16,154 nt of DNA from Syntrophomonas sp. UBA4911 (GTDB taxonomy: Bacteria > Bacillota > Syntrophomonadia > Syntrophomonadales > Syntrophomonadaceae), in NCBI GenBank assembly GCA_002398105.1, contig DHCD01000013.1, positions 14,635 through 30,788 on the forward strand. Direction: 5' to 3'. The notes under the pieces are model-generated. The model made no database searches. It was not told where the DNA came from and was given only the letters and a program-made list of their open reading frames with translations. Shown here in pieces: positions 1-6,893 of this stretch. Within the stretch, counting starts at the first letter, position 1. Each line of letters begins with the position of its first letter. The position numbers were made by a program, and so were the translations under genes.

Positions 1-1188
1 ATACTGCTGGATGATATGGGGGAAACCGGCTTCACCTCATTGCCGACCTATTCCTACCCTAAACTTCTGGAAGAGGGAGACAGCCAAGAACCGAATATTG
101 AACTGCATGAAGAAGACGCCTACTTTATTGTTTACACCTCCGGAACCACAGGCAAGCCCAAAGGAGCAACCATTTCGCAGCGCTCATCGGTAGCCCGGGT
201 TTTCTGTAATATGGCGGAATATCAACGCCTTTTGAAAATAGACCAGGATGATAATTTTATTGCCAGAGGGGCTTTTTTCCACGTGGCTTCCGTAGACCAA
301 ATGTTTGCCACCCATGCCTTTGGCGGCAAAGTTATCTTCCATGACGGCTACAGCCCGGAAAAATACGTCGACGTAATAACCAAGGAAAAAATCGGCTGGC
401 TGGCTATGGCGCCGGGTATGCTGCAGCGGTTGATTGATGAAATAAAAAAGAGAAATGCGAAAATCGTGGGCGTAAAAGCGGTAGGCTCTATGGCGGATTT
501 GGTTCCGGCAGAACAAATGGGGGAATTAACTAAGCTCCTTAATGCCCCTTATTTGAATACTTACGGACTAACCGAAATCGGACCGCATAATTTCTCGAAC
601 AATGTGATTCCGATAGCAGCCAGATACAGCGCCCTGTCCAAAGCCGAAGGCTTCGCTTGTGAGGTCCGCCTTCTGGACAGCGAAGGCAGGGAAGTGCCGG
701 ATGGAGAGCCGGGCGAACTGGTTATCCGCACCACCATGATGTTCAGCGGCTACTGGAATAATCCGGAGGAAAATGAGAAGGTTTTCCGTGACGGCTGGTT
801 CCATACCGGAGACGTCTTAAGACGCAATCCCGACGGAACTTTGGATTTTGTTTCCCGGGTCAAATACATGATAAAGACCGGCGGAGAAAATGTTTACCCG
901 GCGGAAATAGAACGGGCCCTGTTTAATCATCCGGCAGTAGAGGAAGCGGTTGTGGTAGGCGTCAAGCATCCTAAATGGGGTGAAACGCCCATAGCTTTTG
1001 TAGCCGTTAAAGAGCCTGTTACCGGAGAAGAGCTAAGGGAGTTCTGCCGCCAATATCTGTCCGGATTCAAACTGCCTAATCTGGTAGAGGTTATTCCCAA
1101 AGAAGCTTTCCCGAAAAACGCCAATGGCAAGATTGAATTTGAAAAAATGGGAGACTTGATTAAAGCGGTCGAAGCCAAAGTAAAATAG
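1..1188 (+). CDS. AMP-forming acyl-CoA ligase (partial, 5' end cut by window)
   Basis: Adenylate-forming ligase (ANL family) that would activate a carboxylic acid to acyl-AMP and then to its CoA thioester. The frame is already open at base 1, so the N-terminal part (roughly 120-150 residues by family length) lies outside. Counting from the Met at 16: the ATP P-loop YTSGTTGKPKG is at 40-50, the A5 motif YGLTE at 183-187, the A7 TGD at 264-266, and the hinge/A8 stretch from R281 to E299 includes KTGGENVYPAEIE. The A10 motif NANGK ends in the catalytic lysine K372. All core motifs are intact, so the enzyme should be active. The acid substrate cannot be read from the motifs. It leads a same-strand cluster of SDR, thiolase-fold and DUF35 genes, which suggests it makes the CoA ester they act on. 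Confidence 0.93.
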   Translation: MLLDDMGETGFTSLPTYSYPKLLEEGDSQEPNIELHEEDAYFIVYTSGTTGKPKGATISQRSSVARVFCNMAEYQRLLKIDQDDNFIARGAFFHVASVDQMFATHAFGGKVIFHDGYSPEKYVDVITKEKIGWLAMAPGMLQRLIDEIKKRNAKIVGVKAVGSMADLVPAEQMGELTKLLNAPYLNTYGLTEIGPHNFSNNVIPIAARYSALSKAEGFACEVRLLDSEGREVPDGEPGELVIRTTMMFSGYWNNPEENEKVFRDGWFHTGDVLRRNPDGTLDFVSRVKYMIKTGGENVYPAEIERALFNHPAVEEAVVVGVKHPKWGETPIAFVAVKEPVTGEELREFCRQYLSGFKLPNLVEVIPKEAFPKNANGKIEFEKMGDLIKAVEAKVK

Positions 1189-1476
1189 GGTAAATAAAAT
1201 CTATTCTCAGGGAAAAGCATCCGTTGACCGAAAAATTAATTGATTCCATCCCCTGTTTCGGCAGGGTACTTGGGTAATAGCTTTTGTATTTGAAGAAGAA
1301 CCTGATTTCAAAGAATTATAGCAGAAAATAAAGACAGCATACGACAATACGGGTTGCCGAATTTACCGCAACAATAATCCTAATAGATGACGGCAGCGGA
1401 TGCTTGAAACTGAGAATACTGACTTATACTTTCTTGAACAAGGGGAATTAAATATGAAAATCAGGAGGTATATTTA

Positions 1477-2385
1477 ATGGTTAAAGATAAGGTAGTTGTT
1501 GTTACAGGTGCCGGCCGGGGTATAGGCAGAGCGATAGCTTTGCTTTTTGCCCAGTACGGAGCGAAGGTAGTGGTTAATGATCCAGGCGGAAGTCCGGACG
1601 GACAAGGCGGAGACCAAAAGGTGGCAGAACAGGTTGTAGAGGAGATCAAAAAAGCAGGAGGCCAGGCAGTGCCCAGTTTCGATTCTGTCGATTCGCTGTC
1701 CGGGGCCACAAGTATCATTGATACCGCGGTTGCAAACTTTGGCAGAGTTGATGTGGTAGTAAACAATGCCGGAATTCTTCGGGACCGTATCCTTTTCAAA
1801 ATGAGTGAAGAAGAGTTTGATGCTGTGCTCAAAGTGCATGTAAAGGGAGCATGGTCAATGACCAGGGCGGCTGCCCCTTATATGAGGGAACAGAAGTTTG
1901 GCAGGATTATTAACTTCACCTCAACCACCGGATTGATCGGCCAGGTTGGGCAGGTAAACTACGGGACCGCCAAAGCAGGTATTGTCGGACTGACCAAGAA
2001 CACCGCCCTGGATATGGCCAAGTATAATGTTACGGCCAATGTGATCTGCCCCTTTGCCTATACTCGCCTGGTTGGTACTATTGAGAGCGATGATCCCGTC
2101 GTCCAGGCGCGGATAGATAAATTCAAAAAAATGACCCCCGAAAAAATTGCCCCGTTGGTAGTGTATCTGGCCAGTGACCAAGCCCAGGAAGTATCTGGAC
2201 AAATATTCGCGGTGAGGGGCAATGAACTGGTTCTCTTCTCTCAGATTCGCCCCATTCGCAATATGCAGCTCGACAAGGGCTGGACGGTAGAGGAAATCGG
2301 TGAAATATTCATACCCGCGGTTAAGAATAATTTCTATCCGCTGGAAATCTCCAATGATGTTTTCCCTTATGATCCCCTGGTATAG
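1477..2385 (+). CDS. SDR dehydrogenase, MFE-2-like (3R)-hydroxyacyl-CoA dehydrogenase type
   Basis: Short-chain dehydrogenase of 302 residues, expected to oxidise a hydroxyacyl-CoA with NAD(P). The nucleotide-binding TGAGRGIG is at 10-17, NNAG at 96-99, and the catalytic S149, Y162 and K166 are present. VNDPGG (33-38), LRDR (101-104) and VHVKG (120-124, His in place of the usual SDR Asn) match the dehydrogenase domain of peroxisomal multifunctional enzyme 2 / HSD17B4 and its bacterial relatives. The C-terminal tail past 240 is also longer than in classical ~250-residue SDRs, as in that group. The start is fixed by AGGAGG at 1463-1468, 8 nt upstream. It follows the ligase after 288 bases and precedes the thiolase-fold gene. 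A hydroxyacyl-CoA substrate is inference from family and neighbours; other secondary alcohols are possible. Confidence 0.88.
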   Translation: MVKDKVVVVTGAGRGIGRAIALLFAQYGAKVVVNDPGGSPDGQGGDQKVAEQVVEEIKKAGGQAVPSFDSVDSLSGATSIIDTAVANFGRVDVVVNNAGILRDRILFKMSEEEFDAVLKVHVKGAWSMTRAAAPYMREQKFGRIINFTSTTGLIGQVGQVNYGTAKAGIVGLTKNTALDMAKYNVTANVICPFAYTRLVGTIESDDPVVQARIDKFKKMTPEKIAPLVVYLASDQAQEVSGQIFAVRGNELVLFSQIRPIRNMQLDKGWTVEEIGEIFIPAVKNNFYPLEISNDVFPYDPLV

Positions 2386-2394
2386 TTGAAATGG

Positions 2395-2488
2395 CAACAG
2401 TTTTTCTCAGCTGCCAACCAGGGAGGTAAAAAAAGTTGGGATTGTAACAGTATTTTTAGCTGAAGCAGCAAACCAGGGAGGTAAAAAG
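2395..2488 (+). repeat. Tandem imperfect duplication of a leader with ribosome-binding site
   Basis: Two related segments lie head to tail in the gap before the thiolase-fold gene: 2395-2435 and 2445-2488. Both read approximately yAACAGTwTTTyTwAGCTG..CA and end in the identical 17-base core AACCAGGGAGGTAAAAA (2416-2432 and 2471-2487). The second copy supplies the GGAGG, 7 nt before the ATG at 2489. The first copy is followed only by TTG GGA TTG TAA, so it opens a three-codon frame at most. This looks like a duplicated translation-initiation region. Confidence 0.8.
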
Positions 2489-3643
2489 ATGAACCCAAAA
2501 ACAGCTATTGTTGGTGTGGGGGAAACAACTTATTCCAGGAATTCCGGTATGACGGCTACCGAAATTCTTCTTCAGGCATCGTATAGGGCAGTTAATGATG
2601 CGGGAGTCAAAATGTCCGATATTGATGGGGTTGTCTTGCCCAGACTGCGAACTGATCTGAAAATTAATGAGTTTGAATTTTATACTCATGCCAATCTCAG
2701 GTTCAGAGCTTATGCCGGCATGGATGCAGGAGCCGGAGTGGTCAATGCCATAGAACTGGCACAATTGGCCTTGCAAAATGGACAGGCTAATTACGTCCTC
2801 CTCTATATAGGGGCTAACCAGGTATCCGAGAAAGAAAAGTCTTCGCCGCGGGGAATACACCAGGAAGACCTTTATAAAAGAAATTGTGAGATTCCTTTTG
2901 GCTTTTTCCCGCAGCCGGTATACTTCGGTTCCATAGCCACCCGTTATTCCAAGCTGTATGGAAACATTGAAAACCAACAGGCAGCCATAGCGGTAAACAC
3001 CCGTAAACATGCAATTCTCAATGGCAACGCTCAGATGACGAAACCTATGACCGTGGAAGATTATTTCAGGTCGCCGCTTCTGGCCGAACCATTACGCCTT
3101 TTGGACTGTTGCGTAATGACCGACGGTGCAGCCGCCATAGTTTTAACCACCGAAGAGAGAGCCAAAGATCTGGCGCGTCCTGGCGCTGCCATATTGGGTA
3201 TTGCCGCAGCGGGATTAAATCCTGCCAGCCCGTTTTTCTTTACCCAAACACCGGATCCTCTGACGACTTCCGCAGTACAGACGGCTCCGATTGCTTTTGC
3301 CCAGGCGGGCGTTACCCATGAGGACATTGATGTACTGGAAATCTATGATTCCTTTACCATTAATGTCATACTTCAACTGGAGGATCTTGGGTTTTGCCCC
3401 AAAGGAGAGGGCGCTCGTTTTATAGGCAATGGTGAAACCATATCCCTTGACGGTAAGCTGCCGCTCAATACTCATGGAGGATTGTTATCCCAGGGTTATA
3501 TGTACGGAATGGCTCATGTCATAGAGGCTGTAAAGCAACTGCGGGGAGAGGCCGGGCTGGCCCAGGTAAAGGACGCCAAAATTTCTCTGGTGTCAGGTTT
3601 CGGAGGATGGTTCCAGGGTACATTGATTCTAGGGGGTAACTAA
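2489..3643 (+). CDS. Thiolase-fold protein, SCP-x/Ltp2-like, lacking thiolase catalytic residues
   Basis: Protein of 384 residues with the fold pattern of SCP-x-type thiolases: N-terminal AIVGVGETTY, LRLLDCCVMTDGAAAIVL at 203-220, VLEIYDSF at 282-289 and NTHGGLLSQG at 327-336. True SCP-x thiolases have a nucleophilic Cys ahead of the first long helix. Here that stretch (YAGMDAGAGVVNA, 75-87) has none. The HDCF histidine is replaced by Tyr (Y286) and the GHP histidine by Tyr (Y337, GYMYG). The second catalytic Cys near the C-terminus is absent (VSGFGGWFQG, 368-377). The protein's only cysteines are C133, C207, C208 and C303. The steroid side-chain aldolase Ltp2, a repurposed thiolase that works with a DUF35 protein, shows the same kind of loss of cysteines and histidine-to-tyrosine change. 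A DUF35 gene follows directly. Carbon-carbon cleavage of a hydroxyacyl-CoA is thus more likely than thiolysis; the substrate is unknown. Confidence 0.87.
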   Translation: MNPKTAIVGVGETTYSRNSGMTATEILLQASYRAVNDAGVKMSDIDGVVLPRLRTDLKINEFEFYTHANLRFRAYAGMDAGAGVVNAIELAQLALQNGQANYVLLYIGANQVSEKEKSSPRGIHQEDLYKRNCEIPFGFFPQPVYFGSIATRYSKLYGNIENQQAAIAVNTRKHAILNGNAQMTKPMTVEDYFRSPLLAEPLRLLDCCVMTDGAAAIVLTTEERAKDLARPGAAILGIAAAGLNPASPFFFTQTPDPLTTSAVQTAPIAFAQAGVTHEDIDVLEIYDSFTINVILQLEDLGFCPKGEGARFIGNGETISLDGKLPLNTHGGLLSQGYMYGMAHVIEAVKQLRGEAGLAQVKDAKISLVSGFGGWFQGTLILGGN

Positions 3644-3645
3644 TC

Positions 3646-4062
3646 ATGGATAAAGAAAATTTTCTTTTACCAGACATTGAATGGCCGGTATTGATTCCTT
3701 TTTGGGAGGCATGCCGCAATGAGGAATTGAAATTTCCGCGCTGCCAAAAATGCGGAAGCTGGCAATGGTATCCGACTATCATTTGCCCGGACTGTCAAGG
3801 CGAGTTCGAATGGGCCAAGGTTGCGCCCAAAGGCAGATTGTATAGCTGGACAGTCGTCCACAAGGCGTTTTTCCCGGAATTTAAAGAAAAGATCCCCTTC
3901 ATCGTTGCCTGCATAGAAATTGATGATGCACCCGGTGTGCGCTTTATCGCCAACGTAGTTGACTGCAAGCCGGAAGACCTTCGTATCGGTATGGAAATGG
4001 ACGTGGTTTTTGAACATATTGATGATAAGGTGACTAAGCCTCAGTTCAGAATAAGTATCTAA
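3646..4062 (+). CDS. DUF35 zinc-ribbon/OB-fold protein, partner of the thiolase-fold protein
   Basis: Protein of 138 residues. An N-terminal helix (PFWEACRNEELKFPRC) is followed by a rubredoxin-like zinc ribbon with ligands C33, C36, C47 and C50, then an OB-fold (about 60-138) with the family-typical GRLYSWTVVH and PGVRFIANVVDC. Members bind acyl-CoA or substrate and form heteromeric complexes with thiolase-fold enzymes (Ltp2-DUF35 aldolase, BbsAB benzoylsuccinyl-CoA thiolase). The ATG lies 2 nt after the thiolase-fold stop codon, with an AGGGGG ribosome site at 3631-3636 inside the preceding gene. This indicates translational coupling and 1:1 assembly. It is the last gene before the non-coding gap and is followed at once by a strong hairpin. 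Confidence 0.92.
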   Translation: MDKENFLLPDIEWPVLIPFWEACRNEELKFPRCQKCGSWQWYPTIICPDCQGEFEWAKVAPKGRLYSWTVVHKAFFPEFKEKIPFIVACIEIDDAPGVRFIANVVDCKPEDLRIGMEMDVVFEHIDDKVTKPQFRISI

Positions 4063-4074
4063 TATTTTGGATAG

Positions 4075-4110
4075 AGGGGGTATGACAGATATTTATCTGT
4101 CATATTCCCT
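4075..4110 (+). terminator. Strong hairpin after the DUF35 gene (possible terminator or operator)
   Basis: AGGGGGTATGACAGAT (4075-4090) pairs with ATCTGTCATATTCCCT (4095-4110) over 16 positions with two G-U pairs and a 4-base ATTT loop. It begins 13 bases after the DUF35 stop codon. The following TTTGAG is a poor U-tract, so it may act as a weak terminator, an RNA 3'-end stabiliser, or at DNA level as a dyad for a regulator; the central TATGACAGAT/ATCTGTCATA arms are perfect. The structure is seen directly; the role is inferred. Confidence 0.6.
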
Positions 4111-4126
4111 TTGAGACTAATAGCTG

Positions 4127-4256
4127 GGGTCAGATTTGACAAATATTGAATTAAAGGGGGGAAGAGCGCTTTAGTACACCGGAACCCATAAGGCTAAGCT
4201 GTAAGGCGTAAAAAATATTTTGCTAGGAAAAGGGTCGCAGACTTTAATTCTGACCC
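4127..4256. mobile_element. Possible small non-autonomous element bounded by GGGTCAGA/TCTGACCC
   Basis: The stretch starts with GGGGTCAGATTTGAC and ends with TTCTGACCC; the 8-base GGGTCAGA (4127-4134) is the inverse of TCTGACCC (4249-4256). The right end also folds on itself: GGGT and CAGA (4232-4241, with a CG bulge) pair with TCTGACCC. Such termini resemble the palindromic ends of REP/RAYT or IS200-type remnants. No transposase is encoded, and the ~130 bases hold no convincing frame. A structured RNA is an alternative. Confidence 0.3.
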
Positions 4257-4298
4257 GGTACTCAGAATCAGCATAGAATGGTTAATACTTATTTGGCT

Positions 4299-4329
4299 GC
4301 TCTGCTCTTTCAGTACAGAGCTCTTTTTT
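4299..4329 (+). terminator. Rho-independent terminator inside the 530-base gap
   Basis: GCTCTG (4299-4304) pairs with CAGAGC (4316-4321), or alternatively GCTCT at 4304-4308 with AGAGC at 4317-4321. This is followed by TC and six T (4324-4329). It could end read-through from the thiolase-fold/DUF35 transcript, or a small transcript from the gap itself. Confidence 0.55.
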
Positions 4330-4534
4330 ATTGAAAATGATACCAGGAAGGCGAACAATGTTGGGATTTGCAAAAAAGTTGATTGATTTGTGCCAATGAT
4401 TGTATAAATTAGAAATTATCGCTTAACGTCAAAGGCCTGATTTATATTATAATAAATATAGATTAAGCCCTCAGAACTGCTTGCATCAATAGCAATAAAT
4501 CATATCTCATATCCGGGAAATAAACTCATAAATA

Positions 4535-4551
4535 TTGGAAACTTTCTTGTA
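4535..4551 (+). promoter_or_regulatory. Candidate sigma-54 (-24/-12) promoter for the second SDR gene
   Basis: TTGGAAACTTTCTTGTA fits the sigma-54 pattern TGGCACN5TTGCW. It has TGG at -24, an A at the expected position and TTG at -12, and the GG-N10-G spacing is exact; the last invariant C is T. Transcription would start near 4562, about 30 bases before the ATG at 4593. A sigma-54 activator is encoded two genes downstream. This is pattern matching only. Confidence 0.4.
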
Positions 4552-4592
4552 CTGTTAACTGATAAATAAAAAAATAATAAGGAGGGAGATCT

Positions 4593-5372
4593 ATGAAATC
4601 GCTGGAAGCAATTTTTTCACTCGCTGGTAAGGTGGCTATGATTACGGGCAGCGGCCGGGGTCTGGGACGGGAAATGGCGCTGGCTTTTGCTCAAGCGGGA
4701 GCTGATATCGTAGTCGTCGACCGTGACTCGGAGCGTGATCAAAAGGCTGCGGCTGAGGTTGTGGCTGAAGTTGAAGCCCTGGGCCGGCGCGCGCTTTCAT
4801 GTGCCTGCCACATTGGACGCTGGAGTCAGATCAACGATCTTGTCGACAGGGTGTACAAGCACTTCGGCAAGGTAGACGTGCTGGTAAACAACGCCGGTAT
4901 GTCTCCGCTTTACGACACTTTGGTTGACGTGAGCGAAGAGCTGTGGGACAGTGTTATGGCGGTAAACCTGAAAGGACCCTTCCGGCTTTGCGCATTGGTG
5001 GGAAGCCGTATGGCTGATGGTGAAGGCGGATCAATCATTAACATCAGCAGTGTCGCGGCAGTCAGACCAACCCCGAAAGAAACCCCCTATGCTGCCGCTA
5101 AGGCTGGGCTGAATGCGCTCACCGGAGCTTTTGCCATAGCATACGGCCCCAAAGTTAGGGTCAATTCCATCATGCCGGGGCCCTTTTTGACCGACATTTC
5201 CAAGGCCTGGGATATGGACGCAGTGAATAAAAAATTCCAGGCTACTCTGGCCCTTAAGCGAGGCGGGAGACCGGATGAAATTATCGGAGCGGCCCTTTAC
5301 TTTGCCTCCGGCGCCTCCAGCTTCACCACCGGTGCGGTTCTGCCCGTAGATGGCGGCGGTTACGGAAGATAG
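4593..5372 (+). CDS. SDR family oxidoreductase (classical)
   Basis: Classical short-chain dehydrogenase of 259 residues, normal family length. TGSGRGLG is at 18-25, D43 at the end of the second strand suggests NAD(H) preference, NNAG is at 99-102, and the tetrad N125, S153, Y166, K170 is complete. The C-terminal TGAVLPVDGGG (246-256) is the usual SDR ending. The start is set by GGAGG at 4581-4585, 7 nt upstream. It lies between the catabolic genes and the sigma-54 activator and may be transcribed from the candidate -24/-12 site just upstream. It probably interconverts a hydroxy and keto group of a pathway intermediate. FabG-like activity cannot be excluded, but it is not in a fatty-acid synthesis context. 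Confidence 0.9.
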   Translation: MKSLEAIFSLAGKVAMITGSGRGLGREMALAFAQAGADIVVVDRDSERDQKAAAEVVAEVEALGRRALSCACHIGRWSQINDLVDRVYKHFGKVDVLVNNAGMSPLYDTLVDVSEELWDSVMAVNLKGPFRLCALVGSRMADGEGGSIINISSVAAVRPTPKETPYAAAKAGLNALTGAFAIAYGPKVRVNSIMPGPFLTDISKAWDMDAVNKKFQATLALKRGGRPDEIIGAALYFASGASSFTTGAVLPVDGGGYGR

Positions 5373-5455
5373 CAGACATTCTCTAATTCATTTTAGCTGG
5401 TACATGACAGGGATGATGATATATCTGGATATTCTCAAGAGGAGGATTGGATTAT

Positions 5456-6838
5456 ATGGAATCTCGTATTTGTACGCAAGATCTCGAACAGGCCCTGCTG
5501 ACAATTGTCGATATAGTTTATCTGGGTTTAGTGGTTGTAGATAAAAAAGGACGCATAACCTTAATTAATGAGAAGCTGGCTTCTTTCTTTAATGTTACGG
5601 TAGATGATGTCTTGGGCAAGCATATCACGGAACTGATGGCAAATTCGGATTTGCACGAAATGGCCCGAACCGGGAAACCACGCTATGATGGAATCCAAAT
5701 TATCAAAAATCAGAAAATGCTTGTTACTTGCGCTCCCATCATAAATGAGCAGGGGGAATCTATCGGCGCGGTTCAGAAGATCTCCTTTCAGAGCCAAAAG
5801 GAGATCAAAGAACTGCTGAGAAGGCTTAGACTACTGGAAGGCCAGGTAGAGCATTATAAGAAGGAATTAGAAAAATCAAATGGCGGAAAGTATGCCCTGG
5901 ATAGTATTCTATCGTGGGATGACGGTTTTAATGAGCTCAAAAAAATTGCTCATAGAGCTGCTCTCGGTGATGCTACCATACTCATTATTGGTGAAAGCGG
6001 TACGGGCAAAGAATTATTTGCCAATGCCGTTCACAAGCTTAGCCTACGCAGAAATGAGCCCTTTATTAAAATTAATTGTGCGGCCATACCCGATAATCTG
6101 CTGGAATCAGAGTTATTCGGCTATGACTATGGGGCTTTTTCAGGAGCCAAAAAAGGCGGCAAGCCCGGAAAATTCGAATTGGCAGACAAGGGGACGCTTT
6201 TTTTAGACGAGATCGGCGATATGCCGCTGTCCATGCAGGCTAAGTTGTTACGTGTTCTGCAGGATCAAGTAATAGAAAGAGTGGGAGGAATTGATTCCAA
6301 AAAAATAGACGTACGCATCATAGCTGCAACGAATAAAAATTTACAGCAATTGGTAGCTGAAGGTAAGTTCAGGGAAGACCTTTATTACCGAATCAATGTT
6401 ATCACTATGGAAATACCTCCCCTTAGAGAAAGAAAAAATGACATTATTCCGTTAGCCCAAGCTTTTATCACCGATTACAGCACCAGCTTAGGGGTTCCGG
6501 AAAAGGCGTTTTCCTTGGAAGCAACCAAAGTGCTTACCGAGTATCCTTGGCCGGGAAATATCAGAGAATTGAAAAACTGCGTTGAAAGGATTATGAATTT
6601 GCATGTGGAATCTGTCATTGAGGCCGATCAATTGCCATCAAATCTTTTTAATACCGATATAAATATTCAGAGTCTTTTTACTGAAAAAAATTACCGGGAA
6701 ACAATTCTAGTACAGGAGAAAAAAATTTTTGAAACGGCTTTAATGAAATGTAACGGGAATAAAACTAAAGCAGCCAAAATGCTTGGTATCAGCCGTTCTA
6801 CGTTTTATGAAAAATTAAAAGATACCGGACTGAACTGA
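5456..6838 (+). CDS. Sigma-54-dependent transcriptional activator, PAS-AAA+-Fis
   Basis: Bacterial enhancer-binding protein of 460 residues that would open sigma-54 promoters by ATP hydrolysis. Domains: a PAS sensor at about 10-110 (ligand unknown), a charged probable coiled coil at about 113-142, an AAA+ core at about 152-385, and a Fis-type helix-turn-helix near 433-455. Visible motifs are Walker A GESGTGKE (179-186), the sigma-54 contact loop GAFSGA (226-231, Ser in place of the usual Thr), Walker B LFLDEIGD (248-255), FREDLYYR and WPGNIRELKN. There is no receiver domain, so control is probably by a small molecule sensed by PAS. The ATG at 5456 is preferred over the in-frame TTG at 5447: AGGAGG (5440-5445) lies 10 nt before the ATG but only 1 nt before the TTG. 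Its place beside the CoA cluster suggests it controls that cluster. Confidence 0.93.
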   Translation: MESRICTQDLEQALLTIVDIVYLGLVVVDKKGRITLINEKLASFFNVTVDDVLGKHITELMANSDLHEMARTGKPRYDGIQIIKNQKMLVTCAPIINEQGESIGAVQKISFQSQKEIKELLRRLRLLEGQVEHYKKELEKSNGGKYALDSILSWDDGFNELKKIAHRAALGDATILIIGESGTGKELFANAVHKLSLRRNEPFIKINCAAIPDNLLESELFGYDYGAFSGAKKGGKPGKFELADKGTLFLDEIGDMPLSMQAKLLRVLQDQVIERVGGIDSKKIDVRIIAATNKNLQQLVAEGKFREDLYYRINVITMEIPPLRERKNDIIPLAQAFITDYSTSLGVPEKAFSLEATKVLTEYPWPGNIRELKNCVERIMNLHVESVIEADQLPSNLFNTDINIQSLFTEKNYRETILVQEKKIFETALMKCNGNKTKAAKMLGISRSTFYEKLKDTGLN

Positions 6839-6893
6839 GCTCCTGTTAGGGTTCATTATGAGTTATAGTATTGGCGAGCCAGTTTTTCTGGCC

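Larger units (their letters stand above)
4063..4592. other. 530-base non-coding gap between DUF35 gene and second SDR gene
   Basis: No gene-length frame was found here on either strand. In order it holds the 4075-4110 hairpin, the 4127-4256 candidate element, the 4299-4329 terminator, a 13-codon frame (4358-4399, MLGFAKKLIDLCQ, with AGGAAGG 6 nt upstream; probably a remnant or chance), an AT-rich stretch around 4400-4470, and the candidate -24/-12 site at 4535-4551. Confidence 0.75.

Noticed and set aside
2757..2775. TGGCAC followed by TTGC inside the thiolase-fold gene
   Set aside because: The halves are eight bases apart rather than five, and it lies within coding sequence.
4358..4399. 13-codon frame MLGFAKKLIDLCQ with a ribosome-like site
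   Set aside because: Too short, with no known match and no conserved context; kept only as a note in the gap entry.
6878..6892. GCCAG/CTGGC hairpin as terminator of the activator gene
   Set aside because: The stem is only five bases, the T run is in the loop, and no U-tract follows.
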